64,000 nt of DNA from a virus. This document shows, piece after piece, positions 36,901 to 44,967 of this stretch. Within the stretch, counting starts at the first letter, position 1; the number at the start of each line of letters is the position of its first letter. The position numbers and the translations under genes are program-made. The stretch spans positions 62,001-126,000 of the IMG/VR virus record IMGVR_UViG_3300032093_000021; one strand, 5' to 3'. The notes beneath the pieces are model-generated. The model worked only from the letters and a program-made list of their open reading frames with translations. It made no database searches and was not told the DNA's origin.

Positions 36901-37776
36901 TGGGAAATCGGGTTTTATTAAATCCTTTGATTTATATTCTTGATATACTTCTTTAATTTTCTGTAACCCTCTTGTTACAGGAACTGTTTGTATTTCTTTA
37001 CTTTGAACTCCGACGTTTGAGGGTGGTGTAATTGTAAATTTACTCTCATACATAAAAGGTAGTGCAAATAGATGTTGAACGGGTAATCTTTGTAGAACAC
37101 TATATTGATATGTCTTAAACTTAGTAGTTATTTTAAAATTTCCACTTTCAGGACTATAACTTGCTGTAAAAGTTGTTAATTCAAGTTGATGTTGAACACC
37201 CTTCCCAAAATAACCTTTAACCGTCAAATAAAATATTGGATATGGATATGTGAAAAAACAAGCATAAGGCGAGTCTTCACCCTTTTCAAAAAGGGCTCTA
37301 CCTCTATAATCTTCCATATTTATGGTAACATCAAAATAACCACTTACTTTAGTATCTATTGTAATATCAGTAATACCTAATAATCCTGTATCAATATTTT
37401 TTGTTATTTGTTTTACATAACCAAGAGGATTACTATCAGGAGTTTCTTTAGTTTGGTTAGCACCATTTCCTTTTATTGTATCTAAACCCGTTATTTCATC
37501 ATAAAACTCATCTGTCAAAAATTTCTCTTTCTTGGGATTCAAAAAATTAATGGTAGCAACAGAAATCAAATTACGTCTTGTGTTGTTATCAACACCTAAC
37601 GCCAACCTTGTTCTTGGAGTTAAAGCGCATTCTAAATTTGCATAACAAACTAGATTTTCGTTAAACACTGCTCTCTCTTTGACCTGTCCTTGAGAGTTTA
37701 TAACCTTATTTGGGTCAACTAGTACAACATTTTGATAATCAAATTCAACATATATATTTTCGTTGTTATCTACCAT
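30946..37776 (-). CDS. giant baseplate hub-like protein (2276 aa)
   Basis: The N-terminal ~300 residues (GYFDVTINMEDYRGRALFEK … YPYPIFYLTVKGYFGKGVQH … TFTASYSPESGNFKITTKFK) look like the first tail-tube-like domain of a baseplate hub (gp27/gpD type). A segment near residue 1900 (ISVGQDAGKETLE … MIQPEMYFNLKHVPMFTGPY then WITEVSHKISPG) is typical of the last hub domain. Between them lie about 1500 residues of unrecognised sequence. After ~2080 a short linker (TPSPTPSPTP) leads to a C-terminal beta domain with four Cys. The T4 hub protein gp27 is ~390 aa, so this is a greatly expanded version. It overlaps the gp53-like gene by 11 nt. The hub call is moderate and the C-terminal domain is unassigned. 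Confidence 0.6.
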   Translation of the reverse strand: MVDNNENIYVEFDYQNVVLVDPNKVINSQGQVKERAVFNENLVCYANLECALTPRTRLALGVDNNTRRNLISVATINFLNPKKEKFLTDEFYDEITGLDTIKGNGANQTKETPDSNPLGYVKQITKNIDTGLLGITDITIDTKVSGYFDVTINMEDYRGRALFEKGEDSPYACFFTYPYPIFYLTVKGYFGKGVQHQLELTTFTASYSPESGNFKITTKFKTYQYSVLQRLPVQHLFALPFMYESKFTITPPSNVGVQSKEIQTVPVTRGLQKIKEVYQEYKSKDLIKPDFPEITVQDFIIRLNNLEKNLMNAFTEQDLSPLTDYSNYVRDLEDLQKKVLTARTSFFRKYMDIQNYYIVSGAKNKIYTFKKEVREEKNQIKAVQELQSDIDKYNKLLSENPTFGSSGTNPISNTISFEILSVVNPDIDYEETFQQRTGKTKQDDKAGFDKFELDVGSILTSLNIGSSQSNWFQFDELPNSFLKVTESMLNQANIKGKKIEDDLQKKLSDFLERKDNGLGFQPTIRNMIAVFMANSEAFLRVLCDIHSAAWEKRNDPVRAGVVQDKNKTVTSPDLKDFVDINGENLIPVYPWPHYFVETNDQNGEKYILQYPGDPKYISKTKAYLTEIWPEVEFVEEYIRAKAKVITSAATETFSDLGNSNQNVDRISLNSIDFPVTDRLFANKQEVKFLFEIWERVFTSSFYQRFGRDNASKILPQIIAETETINIINALGTDNPFLIQKLKNYDLNSANLIAYLANVSNQGLGESWQKYIRDIFVTNYIENEVQTDFSILSESTIDPNNNKINPEPKQKQQIIDYLNSTTSNTFEFLDTYPFAVNDWFKKNLADGSKTTDFFNTLNTTKTLKFNEDKKMLANFNKDTTKTEIRPITNFNYYGTLSLPDPTQDSFIGGNFKNFYEGRIGTTNIKNQIPTEGGIFYKNYTGLINKIQTTSILNTPYFTNAILEGVNRFTSGNLYPYVSAAYLFLNSLPLATLREKYKTYSNSQTTDLDYIFASIKKFGGIHRVPYAWILRYGSIWHRYKVWKKDGVDILENIWKNFDAKQNYDPITKNPQKEYVLDLDGVQQTIALDKTTTILSDVVQEYNVGFYPKVINDFNIFCRGFGLFSDYTSNEIQEFVNATGDSIEIKFTDSSSFNKLEKYNPSNPKESLRFRTWSTTLFDKEGNVRYVVPSFGSNINQTQFECFDDKNKMKVNVKDNPAVYNGSIRTLWGLPNYGYFDNSQVDIPKPTSYMKSIFFNEPIQESFSLNKQDDYTSIEEIFSVFDIKVLDKLEQEFLDYTRSMYDVQIINSGDTTISVIDITKLSINASGKFKNFQMMMVELLKIDTPVTSTSKQFVSDIQKSQFTKFITNIKQFLEYDEIMKIGNPGGYDRRLFDSFSTVNAIEEPYTFNAYVSGSLPTPGGTTLQQSRAAYPETWKLLELYVGFSNVDGLRYSNQGSYITDFFIDGNIVFNEDSVQSLAPLIKIYATKKKNNPAYNWSTFTNDLNGYITRTQNFLDLTINFVFKNLQNDLPNVVESKEDFLKTQAINSEVLPLSLWDSFKALNDRWIAGFDFNQKCLMEDVLILDRANRNIGDKHFFDVIKVKVINDFVSNQSVTIWGILSSLLEKHNFNVSMRSSYANFYGVSEVQKDAVPKIEGTLEFGNEIFGTFLNVDLRKTSPKMVCILRTIPGEHLDMNKNKEVGFKSDAFEFRRVSEIPLLDDLINKKDWALSNKVVAFNVDVGIRNQNIFKSISVGQDAGKETLESVLANERLIKKYSGGDFSSQNVSLWDLYSKRAYTCSVSSMGNAMIQPEMYFNLKHVPMFTGPYWITEVSHKISPGSFNTDFKGTRQQMFSYPEIKNYLQAMYKQLYLSLKEKLQRKEVKTTQSSSASTASTSYVEYNVSWGQTLDPKDDCKKLLNSKYSNYTITTQDTQAVKNSSDMAKEIISEVPGNDDEAQKKRIMTFITIYLYSWDKSGNFGSFNNNFSGVELGIYYGESSSKLIKNQYACQIPANEKKSIPYASFENSKNMILLTSARWSHFTKQVDLTNPESYLKLWILNWNKDPKPDAFYDDFKKNNKSLYDQLLSKVKDADKLARTLNIYSTPKPSSTPSPTPSPTPNGVPEFDDNFVISQLGVGKVGLNGSDVYYELIFTAEAKTPGGNTNRTLKLSNNVSADVIISSGGTDTKIGTLSLTKFNTTCANGVTILSKSFDGFGCSGDDKKCELGVIPNSQTSIIWDTDINFCDPTKPEAQVAVDSYDKPGVQFKIKFSNGATINRSYNNT

Positions 37777-38089
37777 AATAAAAGAAGTGGTTGTTTAGTT
37801 CTGCCTCATAATCTTGTACTGAGGCGATAAGTGGAAAAGGTATAACTAACAATCCTCTATCAGGAATATTCCATTCCAAACCTCCATATTGTGGATTTGC
37901 CGCTAAAATTAACCATCCAAAAAGTGGAGACCCATAAAATTCTTGACTTATTTTATCTAATCTACTCACATTGGTTCTATAAATATAATTTTTGTCCGAT
38001 GTTTTAGACGGAATCTTAACATATGGTACAACAGTTTGTTTACCATTAATTAAAAAGTTATTATACCTGTTAAAATATAAGTTGGACAT
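37766..38089 (-). CDS. 53: baseplate wedge protein, gp53/LysM-like
   Basis: 107 aa. The core YIYRTNVSRLDKISQEFYGS followed by PLFGWLILAANPQ has the 'D.ld.Is..fYGs..lwW.I...N' pattern of T4-like gp53 wedge proteins and LysM-like tail protein X. The protein ends with a hydrophobic strand (GLLVIPFP) like the family. It overlaps the genes on both sides (1 and 11 nt), so it is coupled to the 1601-aa and hub genes. In T4, gp53 links neighbouring wedges around the hub. Confidence 0.7.
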   Translation of the reverse strand: MSNLYFNRYNNFLINGKQTVVPYVKIPSKTSDKNYIYRTNVSRLDKISQEFYGSPLFGWLILAANPQYGGLEWNIPDRGLLVIPFPLIASVQDYEAELNNHFFYYGR

Positions 38090-41000
38090 TATAAAAATAT
38101 AGTTTTACCATTAAATGTTTTTTTATTGTTATTTGAGTTTCCTTTTTTGTAAATATTTTTCAATCTATCTTTGTCAGTATTATTACCTTCTTCCGACTCA
38201 TTATATGTGAACTTTCTTTCTTTACCTTTAACAAATACGTTCCATGTTTTATAACTACTTTTATCCCATTTATCTTTCAATTCGTTAAATTTTTTATCTT
38301 GATTTTCTTTTTGTGTTTTGTAATCGTCATATAAGTCGTTTACCCCGATTTTCATTTGTTCACCCAATTCTTGTCCATTTTCGGATAATTGGTCTCCGGG
38401 TAAATCTAAGTCACTTATCAGTTTGTTTCTTGAATTGTCATTAATTATTATATTTGACATCAATACATAAAATTTTCTATCAATAACAGTATCTAATGTA
38501 TTACCATCCAAATCCACATCAGTATTTTCTTCAACATAATCTACTTCATAATTAATGAACTTATTGTCTTTTGTTAGGTTATAAAACTCCAACAACTTTT
38601 CAGATGCTTTTTTGTAATCACTTTTCAATTCATCTAAGGTATTAGGAAACTCATTGTTGAATGTTTCACTGGTTGATTTAATTTTAAACACTTTAACTTC
38701 TTGACTAGGCGTTATATACCCATCCTTTTCGGTGATTACAAAATCTAATTTACTAAATATTATGACTAAGTTTTGTTGTATTTGAACAAGTGTTTGACTC
38801 AATGTTTCTATAGCACTTGATTTGGAAAGATATTCATCTTCTACAGCTCTTATTAATCTATTTTCCACTTTTTTTAAATCCGTATTTTTAAATCTAAAAG
38901 GATCTAATCTTGTCATTAAGAAGACACTTCTGTCTTTTATTCCTCTAACAACATCATCTTTAATTTCTTTTAATCTTGATTGAAAGTCATTTGATTTACC
39001 CAAAATGTTCATTGAGAATGGTCCTACAAATTCAGAGGTTTTACCATCTGAATAATTATTTTTTTGAGTGAATGTTTGTAATATTTGATTGTTATAGTTT
39101 TTACTTAATTCTTCAAACTTATTCATTACAGTGTTCAGATATTCTTGTCCTGTATCATACAAAGAATCCATTATTTTTTTATATGATGTATCCCCTGTAG
39201 TTCCTGAGGATTCAGTTGTAACTCTTGTTAAAATTGTTCCTATAGTATCTCCACCTTGATTCTGTAAATTATTTTGTTTATCAAGTGTGGTTGGTGGATC
39301 AACTTGACTAAAAAGTTCCTCTATTAATTTCTCATCTACTTGTTTGAAAGAATCATCCGTCCATTCAGCTCTTTCATCGTAAACTTCAGTGTTCGCATAA
39401 TAATTGAATGATAAAGCATTTTGTAGTTGTTGAATTGGTTCTTTCAATCCCATACCACCAACAATCGTAAAATTCATTTGAACTTTTACAATCATAGGTT
39501 GTACTCCAATACCCTCCGGATTCAAATCATATTGTATACCTCCCCCTTCTTCGTAAGAGAAACTTACATCACCAGGTATTATTTTAGTATGAAAAAAATC
39601 ACCAATTCTTAGAATTAAGACCGGAGGAGCTCCAAATGCGGTATTGACTGCGTTGTTATATTTAGGTCTTCCATTTATATCTATTACAGGTATTGTGTCT
39701 CCCGGTCTTGTACATTGATGTAAAAAAGTTAATCTTGAATTCAATCCTTCTGGAGTCATTGAATGAAAAGCAGGGTTGAAATACTTGATTTTTTGTTTCA
39801 TTGAATCGTAAACAAACGGATCCGTCTCTTTGATCAACTCAAAATAATCACATTCTGTTAATAAACTTCTCAGTATTCTTTTACCAATCCCCTCTTTAAA
39901 TTTTTCTTCTATTGTTACTGTGGCGGGTTTTGCGGGTAATGGTATAAGATCAGTTCTTGTCTCAGGTGTATCTCTTGTAATGGAACCTTTTTTTGTTTCC
40001 GTTCTCGGTTGTGCTTTTTCAAAATCTATTGATTTAATTGAAACTCTCCTACATGCCATTGCCGATAGTGAATATAACCTATCATTCAAGTGAGTTGGTG
40101 TTTCACCACTACATGTTATATTTACATTTTGTATATTTTGTCCTTTTGTTTTTATTGTGGGTATCTGAATTTCTTCACCTTTAGGTGTTAAAGTTATAAC
40201 AATAGAACTTGTAAAATCAGGAAATAAACTATCCAAATATGCCTTTACCGAATTAGCTCTCCTTTGTGATAAGCTATAGTTATAGTCCACGGATGCTGGT
40301 GCTGAAGCACTTGCAATCAATTCTATAGTTATTCTAGGTTTAACTGAAGAATTTTCTTTAGGGAAAGTTTCAAAGTATTGTTTTATTTTATCTACCAAAT
40401 CTTTATTGATGAGGTCGTAATTATAAACGACAGTTTGTTCAATAAATGTTTTAGCCGTGGTGTTTCCCAAATAATCAGAATTACTTATATAAGAATCATA
40501 TAAGTTCTTGAAATTCTCATTATCACCTTTAGGTATATCATTTGCAAAATAGAAACCAATATCCAAACATGTAGAAAAATCAAATGAAGGTGCGGGAATA
40601 GTTACTTTCTCCTCAGTTGGGATTGTTTTAACAACATTTTCTGTTTTAATTAATTCCTTATATTCATCAGATTTAGCTTGAACTATTTTTTTCTGTAAAT
40701 CAACCAATTGACTTCTACTTAAAGTGTTCCATCTTTTAGCCAATTCATATATATCATATTTGAGACAACCCGCTATGAATGAATCAACAATTTCATTAAC
40801 ACTGGTTGTTTGTTGGTTCGCAAGTTCCTTGTTTACTATCAAATTCAAAATTGATGGGTGGTCAACAATTATTTTAAATGATAAAGATCCACTTCTTGTT
40901 GTATCTTTATAAGCAAAAATTGGTTCTGGTCTTCCCAAAAAACTAGTTGAAGCAAATGAAGGTTTTGAACTCTCGTTGAAAGTTAACCCATAGGGTGGAA

Positions 41001-42894
41001 ACCACATAATCCTCCCTCCATTCGGCCCCTTTTCACATTCAGGTAAATCATCATAAGTTAATCCTGCTCTATTTGATGTTCTCCAAGCCAAATTTTCTAT
41101 TGAGAACATGTATTTTTTTACTTTACCGTCTACAATATTTGTGGAACCGGGGTTTTTAAGGGGTGCTATGTTTAAATTATATGTATTATCTAAAACTGAA
41201 TACGAAAACTTTCTTATATTACCATCTGTTTTTTGTAGATTTGAAAAAGTAAAATAAGGTTTGTCTTTCGTGAAAACTCTACAATATATGTTGTCGTTTG
41301 TATAAACACCTTTTGCAGGATTTGACCATTTTTGTATTTGTGAACCTTTGGTCATTGTTTTATAACCATCATTAAAAATGGTACTCACTTGATTTATCGC
41401 ATTACCAACATGAGAAAATCTATTTGGTCCATTAAGATCATCAGCAGATGTGACAAATCTTTGTGTATAATCCAAAATAGATGAATTTTTAAAATCAAAT
41501 GAAGTTGAATTGAATGGAGGTTTTATATTATCCGAAGTATACTTGGGTGATGTCCATGCAAACCCTCCTGTTAAATCACCACCATTATCCGTGATAGATT
41601 TCCCCGCTAACCCAAACTCAAATCTTTTATCCGGTCCTTCGTATTGTTTACCCAACTTGTCCGGACCATACATCGGAGCTATAATATTTCTACCGAACGG
41701 ATCCAAAGCTAAAGCATCATTAGGAGAATCAATACGTGACGCTTCTAATTGTTTATTCCCTATGTAATATCCACCTACATTTGGTTGATCTAAAATTGAA
41801 TTTATTGCTCTTCTTGCTGTGTCAACAATTTCTCCAACAATTGACCTTTCATAGTTGGGAGAATATCTATTTAAACTTAAGTTGAAATATAGTTGTGATT
41901 TTTGTCCACCTCCTGTGTTATCTATAAAGTTTTGTGATGGGGAATCTTGGGTAAACGCTCTACCAAATAATTTACCTACTCCGGTTGCTCTTTGAACCCC
42001 TTGATCATCTGTTGTAACTCTCGGGTCTCTACCATCGGAAAAAGCACCAGCAATTTGACCAAACAAACTTAAATTATTTTGTGGTTGGGAAAAGTATTCT
42101 CCGGGAATCACAGAACCGGGAAAATAAAATCCTCCGAGTCTTGCCGCAAAATCAGCCGCCGCTATTGCTATATTTGAAGGTCTTGTAATTACCCAATCTC
42201 TTTCTACTAGTGGCCTTTTACCCTGTAAAATTTGTATTGCTTGTACGGGATCTCCAACTGCATTGGGTAAGTTAACTCTCCCTACAGTATTTTGTATTAT
42301 TTCTCTACCTATTCTTTCTTGAAATTCTTTTTTTAACACTCTTGATCCGAGTTGTGCAATAAAAGAATCTTGTGATAATGATCCGTTATCTCCTGTTGGG
42401 TTATCCTGTAGCAATATTTGATAAGGTGAATAACTTGAAGGTACAAAACTTAAAGGATCACTATATTGTTTGAAAGTTGGTATTGATTGAATGTTACCAA
42501 TTGTGACTAATTGTATTTTGTTTTGTGGTGCATATTTGTTAAATGTAGGAATATCTCTTTGTATGGGTTCACTAATTTGTGGTAACTTATTATCTGAATA
42601 ATCATACGGTCCTAAATTACTTTTGGTATTAGCTAACCCTCCCGCATCTATTATTTTCAAAAACCCTCCTTCAGGACCATAAGCATTTAATGGATACAAC
42701 TTATCAGCAAAAGGGTCTTGTGATATGAATTCATCAGGTGAATCAATGACAGAATAATCACTTAAAACAGTCACATAGTTCACATCATTTGCCGGAGGAG
42801 TATAAGCACCCGGAACAGTATAAGGTTTAAGGTTTTTAGCCATTAATTTGTTCCTGAACGATGATGTTGAATCAAATGTTAAACTACTCGGCAT
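38089..42894 (-). CDS. giant baseplate/tail protein with an internal OmpA-like domain (1601 aa)
   Basis: Residues 1-600 are Asn/Gly/Pro-rich and unrecognised. Residues ~590-700 (FSIENLAWRTSNRAGLTYDD … GGRIMWFPPYGLTFNE … SLSFKIIVDHPSIL) look like a baseplate beta domain. Residues ~776-910 resemble an OmpA/MotB peptidoglycan-binding domain: a DIGFYFAND strand, ITIELIASASAPAS and YNYSLSQRRANSVKAYLDSL, with Arg 878/879 kept but the usual TD of the GHTD motif replaced by ASA. A further OmpA-unrelated domain precedes a charged, helical C-terminal third. There are two possible starts (42894, or Met 18 at 42843). Located between tape measure and gp53; baseplate or tail-tip role inferred. Confidence 0.6.
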   Translation of the reverse strand: MPSSLTFDSTSSFRNKLMAKNLKPYTVPGAYTPPANDVNYVTVLSDYSVIDSPDEFISQDPFADKLYPLNAYGPEGGFLKIIDAGGLANTKSNLGPYDYSDNKLPQISEPIQRDIPTFNKYAPQNKIQLVTIGNIQSIPTFKQYSDPLSFVPSSYSPYQILLQDNPTGDNGSLSQDSFIAQLGSRVLKKEFQERIGREIIQNTVGRVNLPNAVGDPVQAIQILQGKRPLVERDWVITRPSNIAIAAADFAARLGGFYFPGSVIPGEYFSQPQNNLSLFGQIAGAFSDGRDPRVTTDDQGVQRATGVGKLFGRAFTQDSPSQNFIDNTGGGQKSQLYFNLSLNRYSPNYERSIVGEIVDTARRAINSILDQPNVGGYYIGNKQLEASRIDSPNDALALDPFGRNIIAPMYGPDKLGKQYEGPDKRFEFGLAGKSITDNGGDLTGGFAWTSPKYTSDNIKPPFNSTSFDFKNSSILDYTQRFVTSADDLNGPNRFSHVGNAINQVSTIFNDGYKTMTKGSQIQKWSNPAKGVYTNDNIYCRVFTKDKPYFTFSNLQKTDGNIRKFSYSVLDNTYNLNIAPLKNPGSTNIVDGKVKKYMFSIENLAWRTSNRAGLTYDDLPECEKGPNGGRIMWFPPYGLTFNESSKPSFASTSFLGRPEPIFAYKDTTRSGSLSFKIIVDHPSILNLIVNKELANQQTTSVNEIVDSFIAGCLKYDIYELAKRWNTLSRSQLVDLQKKIVQAKSDEYKELIKTENVVKTIPTEEKVTIPAPSFDFSTCLDIGFYFANDIPKGDNENFKNLYDSYISNSDYLGNTTAKTFIEQTVVYNYDLINKDLVDKIKQYFETFPKENSSVKPRITIELIASASAPASVDYNYSLSQRRANSVKAYLDSLFPDFTSSIVITLTPKGEEIQIPTIKTKGQNIQNVNITCSGETPTHLNDRLYSLSAMACRRVSIKSIDFEKAQPRTETKKGSITRDTPETRTDLIPLPAKPATVTIEEKFKEGIGKRILRSLLTECDYFELIKETDPFVYDSMKQKIKYFNPAFHSMTPEGLNSRLTFLHQCTRPGDTIPVIDINGRPKYNNAVNTAFGAPPVLILRIGDFFHTKIIPGDVSFSYEEGGGIQYDLNPEGIGVQPMIVKVQMNFTIVGGMGLKEPIQQLQNALSFNYYANTEVYDERAEWTDDSFKQVDEKLIEELFSQVDPPTTLDKQNNLQNQGGDTIGTILTRVTTESSGTTGDTSYKKIMDSLYDTGQEYLNTVMNKFEELSKNYNNQILQTFTQKNNYSDGKTSEFVGPFSMNILGKSNDFQSRLKEIKDDVVRGIKDRSVFLMTRLDPFRFKNTDLKKVENRLIRAVEDEYLSKSSAIETLSQTLVQIQQNLVIIFSKLDFVITEKDGYITPSQEVKVFKIKSTSETFNNEFPNTLDELKSDYKKASEKLLEFYNLTKDNKFINYEVDYVEENTDVDLDGNTLDTVIDRKFYVLMSNIIINDNSRNKLISDLDLPGDQLSENGQELGEQMKIGVNDLYDDYKTQKENQDKKFNELKDKWDKSSYKTWNVFVKGKERKFTYNESEEGNNTDKDRLKNIYKKGNSNNNKKTFNGKTIFL

Positions 42895-42916
42895 TTTTTG
42901 TTGAGATGTTTTTTAT

Positions 42917-42923
42917 ATAAATA
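42917..42923 (-). promoter_or_regulatory. TATTTAT motif ahead of the 1601-aa gene
   Basis: Sense strand TTTGTATTTATATAAAAAAC, 22 nt before the ATG. Confidence 0.45.
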
Positions 42924-42939
42924 CAAAGATTCCCTTTTT

Positions 42940-44934
42940 TTATTGGTTTAACAAACCAAATGTTATTGCTCTTTGTGCAATTATTTCTTTTGCCCCATCA
43001 ACTATTTTATCCATGAAAGGTTGACTTAATATTTCTGTTTTAGTGATGTAATTAGCAAGTTCTGCTGGATCCATCTTTATTGATAAACTTAAAGGGTTAT
43101 TCGGATCTGCCGAAACGAGTACTTTCCCAACTGATGTATTTGCCAAAGTTTGAACATAAGTTGAATAATTAACATTAGCTGGTGGTGCCGATGTAGATGT
43201 TGATGGTACCGAAGAAGATGATGGTATCAAACTTGATATACCCGGAATTGAGGATAAACTAAATGATCCTGTCTGAACTTGTGTCAATATTTTCATGAAC
43301 CCTTCGGAAAATTTATCATAGAAATTTTTAGCATCAGGAAATGCTTTTTCAAAACTTTCTTTGAAAGCGTTTTCAAATTGATCACTAATTGATTTAAGAA
43401 GTTTTGCGTCAACCGTACCTGTACTCATTGCCGTAGCCAATTGTGCCGCAGAATTAGTAATAGCAGCTTCTAATGGTTTCCATGTATTTGGATCTTCTAT
43501 TTTTTGGAACATTTTACTTGGGTCATAATATGTACCGCCTCCTTGAGTGAACTCCCTATTTTCAATTCCTATCGCAGCAGCACCTGTTGTTAACATTTCT
43601 CTACCTAGTTGTGCACCTTTTTGAACTATATTAGTTACCTTTGCACTTGAACCTAATCTTCTCGGTAAAATACCTTGTAAAGATTTTACTTCATTTATCA
43701 ATGTCAATAAATGTCCATTGGATTCTGTTTGAAGTTGAACCATGTCTTTAGCGGGCTTTTCTTGTTCTGCCATTTTTGCTTCTAATGATTTCCAATCTTG
43801 TTCTGAAAGTTCATCTAATGCTTTTTCCATTCCATCAATAGTTACAACATATTGACCTTCGTATTTTCCTCCCATTCTACCTATTGAAGCTAGTTGAGCA
43901 ATCATTTGTCTACTCTTTTCGTCTTTAGCAAAATCCGGAAAAACTATTTCTGACATTTTTTTCTTTAACTCCCCTGTTTGTAAACCAACATTCATCAAGT
44001 AATCCAAACTCATCCCGGTTGATTCTGATATTTGTCTTATCAATGGTTTTGCATAATCATACAATTCCATTTTTTGAGTACTTTCATTAAAGTATGTCAA
44101 TTGAGACATGGCCTCTCCCAACGCTTCTTGTAGTTTTTGTGGATCATTTCTTGCCATGTCTTGTAATTCATAAGGATTCAATAGTGAAGTTACCGATACA
44201 CCTAATCTTTGGAAATCCGCTGCCATTTGGACTGCTTTTTCAGGATTGAACAATTGGTCCGCAATTTTCAAAGTATCATCCATTTTAATCTTCATACTGG
44301 TCGCATGTGCGGCCATTTTAGCCATACCCTCAACACCATTCTGAAAATTAAATAAATTTATTTTACTCAAATTTGATTCTACTTGGTCAAAAACTTTTTG
44401 TGCGTTGACACCCGCTTCTCTTGCAACATTGAATATTTTTGTTGTTTCGTATCCAATATTTTTTACATTAAAACCCGCCTGTGTAAACACATCTACTAAC
44501 TTGGTTACCCCTTGTTGTGTAACTCCAAGTCCGTCGTTTGTCATATTAACAGTCGCATATAAATCAGCATACGTTTCAGTTGTTAATATTGACATTTCAC
44601 CCATAGACTCATTAACCCCTTTTTGGATGTCTAACAAATCGGCAAAACTTCCTCCCATACCTTTTACCGCAACCTCAGCTAATACCATAGAATTTCTTAT
44701 TTCTTCAGCAAAAGCTCTGGATCCCCCGAATGAATAAGATAGTTTTCTTGCTACATTATCATAATCTACTAACGCTTGTAGTGCTTGATCTGTAAATCCC
44801 TTAAATTGAGAGGTGATAACTTTTTGAATTTCCGCCGGTAAGGATGATAGGCTCTCAACACTTAGATCTTTTATAGGATCCGTTAATTCTTCATTTTCAG
44901 AACTATTACTTTTACCATATAAATGAAATAACAT
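42940..44934 (-). CDS. tail tape-measure protein
   Basis: 664 aa. Long helical stretches with TMP-like patterns (AEEIRNSMVLAEVAVKGMGG; TKLVDVFTQAGFNVKNIGYE; FNVAREAGVNAQKVFDQVES) fill residues ~60-420. A flexible Ser/Pro-rich region follows near 565-590, then a C-terminal segment. It lies directly downstream of the frameshifting chaperone gene and downstream of the tube and sheath, the standard TMP position. If TMP length sets tail length at about 1.5 Å per residue (known for other phages), the tail would be around 100 nm. There is no obvious peptidase domain. A TATTTAT motif lies 14 nt upstream. Confidence 0.75.
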   Translation of the reverse strand: MLFHLYGKSNSSENEELTDPIKDLSVESLSSLPAEIQKVITSQFKGFTDQALQALVDYDNVARKLSYSFGGSRAFAEEIRNSMVLAEVAVKGMGGSFADLLDIQKGVNESMGEMSILTTETYADLYATVNMTNDGLGVTQQGVTKLVDVFTQAGFNVKNIGYETTKIFNVAREAGVNAQKVFDQVESNLSKINLFNFQNGVEGMAKMAAHATSMKIKMDDTLKIADQLFNPEKAVQMAADFQRLGVSVTSLLNPYELQDMARNDPQKLQEALGEAMSQLTYFNESTQKMELYDYAKPLIRQISESTGMSLDYLMNVGLQTGELKKKMSEIVFPDFAKDEKSRQMIAQLASIGRMGGKYEGQYVVTIDGMEKALDELSEQDWKSLEAKMAEQEKPAKDMVQLQTESNGHLLTLINEVKSLQGILPRRLGSSAKVTNIVQKGAQLGREMLTTGAAAIGIENREFTQGGGTYYDPSKMFQKIEDPNTWKPLEAAITNSAAQLATAMSTGTVDAKLLKSISDQFENAFKESFEKAFPDAKNFYDKFSEGFMKILTQVQTGSFSLSSIPGISSLIPSSSSVPSTSTSAPPANVNYSTYVQTLANTSVGKVLVSADPNNPLSLSIKMDPAELANYITKTEILSQPFMDKIVDGAKEIIAQRAITFGLLNQ

Positions 44935-44948
44935 AATATTATTTTAAG

Positions 44949-44955
44949 ATAAATA
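44949..44955 (-). promoter_or_regulatory. TATTTAT motif ahead of the tape-measure gene
   Basis: Sense strand AAATATTTATCTTAAAA, 14 nt before the ATG, just after the end of the frameshift extension. Confidence 0.5.
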
Positions 44956-44967
44956 TTTACAAAAAAA

